DNA from: Paenibacillus sp. XY044 | GTDB taxonomy: Bacteria; Bacillota; Bacilli; Paenibacillales; Paenibacillaceae | Length of the DNA: 64,000 nucleotides | Assembly: GCF_002257645.1 (NCBI RefSeq) | Contig: NZ_NQMO01000001.1 | Location: 1,288,065-1,352,064, forward strand | Direction: 5' to 3' | Shown: piece by piece, positions 62,661 through 64,000 of the stretch | How the letters are laid out: every line of letters begins with the position of its first letter | Position numbering within the stretch: position 1 is the first letter of the stretch | Position numbers and translations under genes: made by a program | The notes under the pieces: generated by a model | Databases searched by the model: none | Seen by the model: the letters and a program-made list of their open reading frames with translations, nothing else | Told to the model about the DNA's origin: nothing

Positions 62661-63545
62661 TTAGGAACCAGGTTCCTGCGAACCTATCATCTCCACAATA
62701 CATGAAATCGCCATTGCCGCCGCCGGGGAGCATTTCTTAAAGGACACGGCGGCCAGAGCGATGCATCTCGAGGCTTCTGGGGTTAGCGGCCGTGCCACCA
62801 GCCCTGCAGGAGCTGAGGCAAGGATCGTTTCCGGCAGGATGCTGATGCCGAGTCCGCTTCGAACCATCGCCATAATGGCATGATCGTCCTCAAGCTCAAA
62901 CCGGACGCGGGGAACCGCGCGTTGTCCGTCAAACCACGCTCTCACATCCGTATCGCATCCTTTGGCAGGCATAATAAACGGTTCATTAGCAATATCCTCC
63001 AGCGATATAGCAGCTTTTGTGCACTGTTCATGACCGGCCGGCAGAACGCACATCATCTGATCCCGTATGAGCGGTGTTGTTTCCAGGCCATGCGAAGAAG
63101 GGAGGTTCACAAAACCGAAATCTGCATCCCCTTCCGCGATCCAGCGTTCAATATCGTGATAATGCCCGTCGAGCAGCCTGATCTCAATCAACGGGTACTT
63201 CTGCTGAAAACGGTGAAGTATATCCGGCAGCCAACGGATGGATATGCTGGTGAACGTGCCGATCGTGACCGTACCCCGCATCAGCCCCTTGATCTGATCC
63301 GCCTCTTGGAGCATGTTTGCCTGCAATTGGATCATTTCCTTCATATATCCCCACAGGCGTTCTCCGTCATGGGACAGCCGGACACCTGACCGGCCCCGGG
63401 CAAGGATCTGGATACCCAATTCCTGCTCGAGGCTAATGATCGCACGACTCACCGCCGACTGGGTTAAATTCAGCTGTTCCGCCGCTTTGGTCAGATTTCC
63501 GGTTTCGACCACTTTTCCGAGAATTTCATATTTCACCAAAGTCAT
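62661..63545 (-). CDS. LysR-family transcriptional regulator
   Basis: 294-residue regulator with a typical winged HTH (LVKYEILGKVVETGNLTKAAEQLNLTQSAVSRAIISLEQ) and effector domain starting GTVTIGTFTSISIRWLP. The ATG at 63545 is divergent from an ABM-family monooxygenase gene with 116 bases between the starts. It is therefore the likely regulator of that gene. Co-inducer unknown. Confidence 0.93.
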   Translation of the reverse strand: MTLVKYEILGKVVETGNLTKAAEQLNLTQSAVSRAIISLEQELGIQILARGRSGVRLSHDGERLWGYMKEMIQLQANMLQEADQIKGLMRGTVTIGTFTSISIRWLPDILHRFQQKYPLIEIRLLDGHYHDIERWIAEGDADFGFVNLPSSHGLETTPLIRDQMMCVLPAGHEQCTKAAISLEDIANEPFIMPAKGCDTDVRAWFDGQRAVPRVRFELEDDHAIMAMVRSGLGISILPETILASAPAGLVARPLTPEASRCIALAAVSFKKCSPAAAMAISCIVEMIGSQEPGS

Positions 63546-63623
63546 ATTAAAGCACTCCCGCCATGAAAAATAATCATCGTATCCATTTTAAACATTCATT
63601 TTATTTATTGTAAGTGGCCCAGG

Positions 63624-63629
63624 TATAAT
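63624..63629 (+). promoter_or_regulatory. Probable -10 element of the monooxygenase gene
   Basis: A consensus TATAAT 32 bases ahead of the ATG at 63662. A recognisable -35 is lacking (TTATTT at 17-base spacing), as expected for a promoter that needs an activator such as the divergent LysR protein. Confidence 0.5.
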
Positions 63630-63661
63630 GCAAGTAGAAAACGGATAAGGGGAGAAGAAAG

Positions 63662-63994
63662 ATGGGAGCTATTGCGAAAACACCGGAACCACCGTACTAT
63701 GCGGTGATTTTTACTTCAGAAATGTCCGAAGGAGAGAACAGAGGGTATGGGAAGATGGGAGACAAAATGGTTGAGCTGGCTTCGAAGCAGCCGGGCTTTC
63801 TCGGAGTCGAAAGCGTTCGGGGAACGGATGGAATCGGGATTACCGTCTCATATTGGGCGTCGCTTGAGGCGATCAAGGCCTGGAAAGAGAATTCCCTGCA
63901 CAGGGTGGCTCAAGACAAAGGCAAGAGCGAGTGGTACGCACGGTTCGGTTTGCGGGTGAGCAGGGTCGAGAGGGACGATTTTATGAATTGTTGA
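63662..63994 (+). CDS. Antibiotic biosynthesis monooxygenase (ABM) family protein
   Basis: 110-residue ferredoxin-like fold protein resembling B. subtilis YqjZ. YYAVIFTSEMSEGENRGYGKMGDKMVELA, QPGFLGVESVRGTDGIGITVSYWASLEAIKAWKENSLHR are family signatures. Members include small quinol or heme monooxygenases, but many have no known activity. GGGAGAAG precedes the ATG. The gene is complete, ending seven bases before the window edge, and is probably controlled by the divergent LysR regulator. Confidence 0.92.
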   Translation: MGAIAKTPEPPYYAVIFTSEMSEGENRGYGKMGDKMVELASKQPGFLGVESVRGTDGIGITVSYWASLEAIKAWKENSLHRVAQDKGKSEWYARFGLRVSRVERDDFMNC

Positions 63995-64000
63995 ACCGCT

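Overview
The window looks like the chromosome of a Paenibacillus-type Firmicute. This is inferred from the gene repertoire and was not tested by a search. The grounds are strong AGGAGG-type ribosome binding sites, a CcpA-type cre site, several sugar ABC transporters without their own ATPase, YesM/YesN-type two-component pairs beside them, many AraC-family regulators, moderately GC-rich DNA, and an SMR pump under a TetR regulator. No rRNA, tRNA, CRISPR array, transposase or phage gene was recognised.

Layout. 1-18.2 kb is carbohydrate use: the tail of an oligosaccharide ABC operon ending in a GH95 fucosidase; an AraC regulator divergent from a Gfo/Idh/MocA dehydrogenase; a YesM/YesN pair followed by a permease-permease-binding protein set, an (alpha/alpha)6 glycosidase-like protein and a GH43 enzyme; then a nucleoside hydrolase. 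18.4-24.3 kb is mixed: a 54-residue membrane protein, an autoregulated TetR-SMR operon, a chemoreceptor, an AraC regulator, a DUF5348-like protein and two GNAT acetyltransferases. 24.6-30.2 kb is a six-gene sulfonate-type ABC operon that carries a fumarate-reductase-like flavoprotein and a 2[4Fe-4S] ferredoxin in place of the usual SsuD monooxygenase. 30.4-36.0 kb holds the most unusual gene, an HTH domain fused to a degenerate F1-ATPase beta subunit. It is followed by a P-loop kinase, an unknown protein, an M29 aminopeptidase, a methyltransferase, an APH-like kinase and a small protein. 36.1-45.8 kb contains a thioredoxin, a methyltransferase, three GNATs, an AraC/SDR/Atu4866 divergon, an ArsR-oxidoreductase pair with repeated operators, a DinB protein, a LysR regulator and a polysaccharide deacetylase. 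46.0-57.7 kb returns to glycans: a second GH95-like enzyme, a type I sulfatase, AraC regulators, a YesM kinase whose YesN partner is split by an in-frame TAG, and a divergent sugar ABC operon with a perfect cre site. 57.8-62.5 kb is a pentose phosphate operon (zwf-tal-gnd) with a divergent LysR regulator. The window ends with a LysR regulator divergent from an ABM-family monooxygenase.

How it fits together. The sugar systems sense (YesM/YesN, AraC), import (binding protein plus two permeases, presumably energised by a shared MsmX-type ATPase elsewhere) and degrade (GH95, GH43, sulfatase, deacetylase) complex glycans, probably fucosylated or sulfated ones. The central metabolic genes at the right end would supply NADPH. 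The main candidates for something undescribed are the HTH-AtpD-like fusion with its kinase neighbour and the redox-equipped sulfonate-type transporter. The amber-split response regulator and the ArsR operator set with a probably leaderless repressor mRNA also deserve checking.
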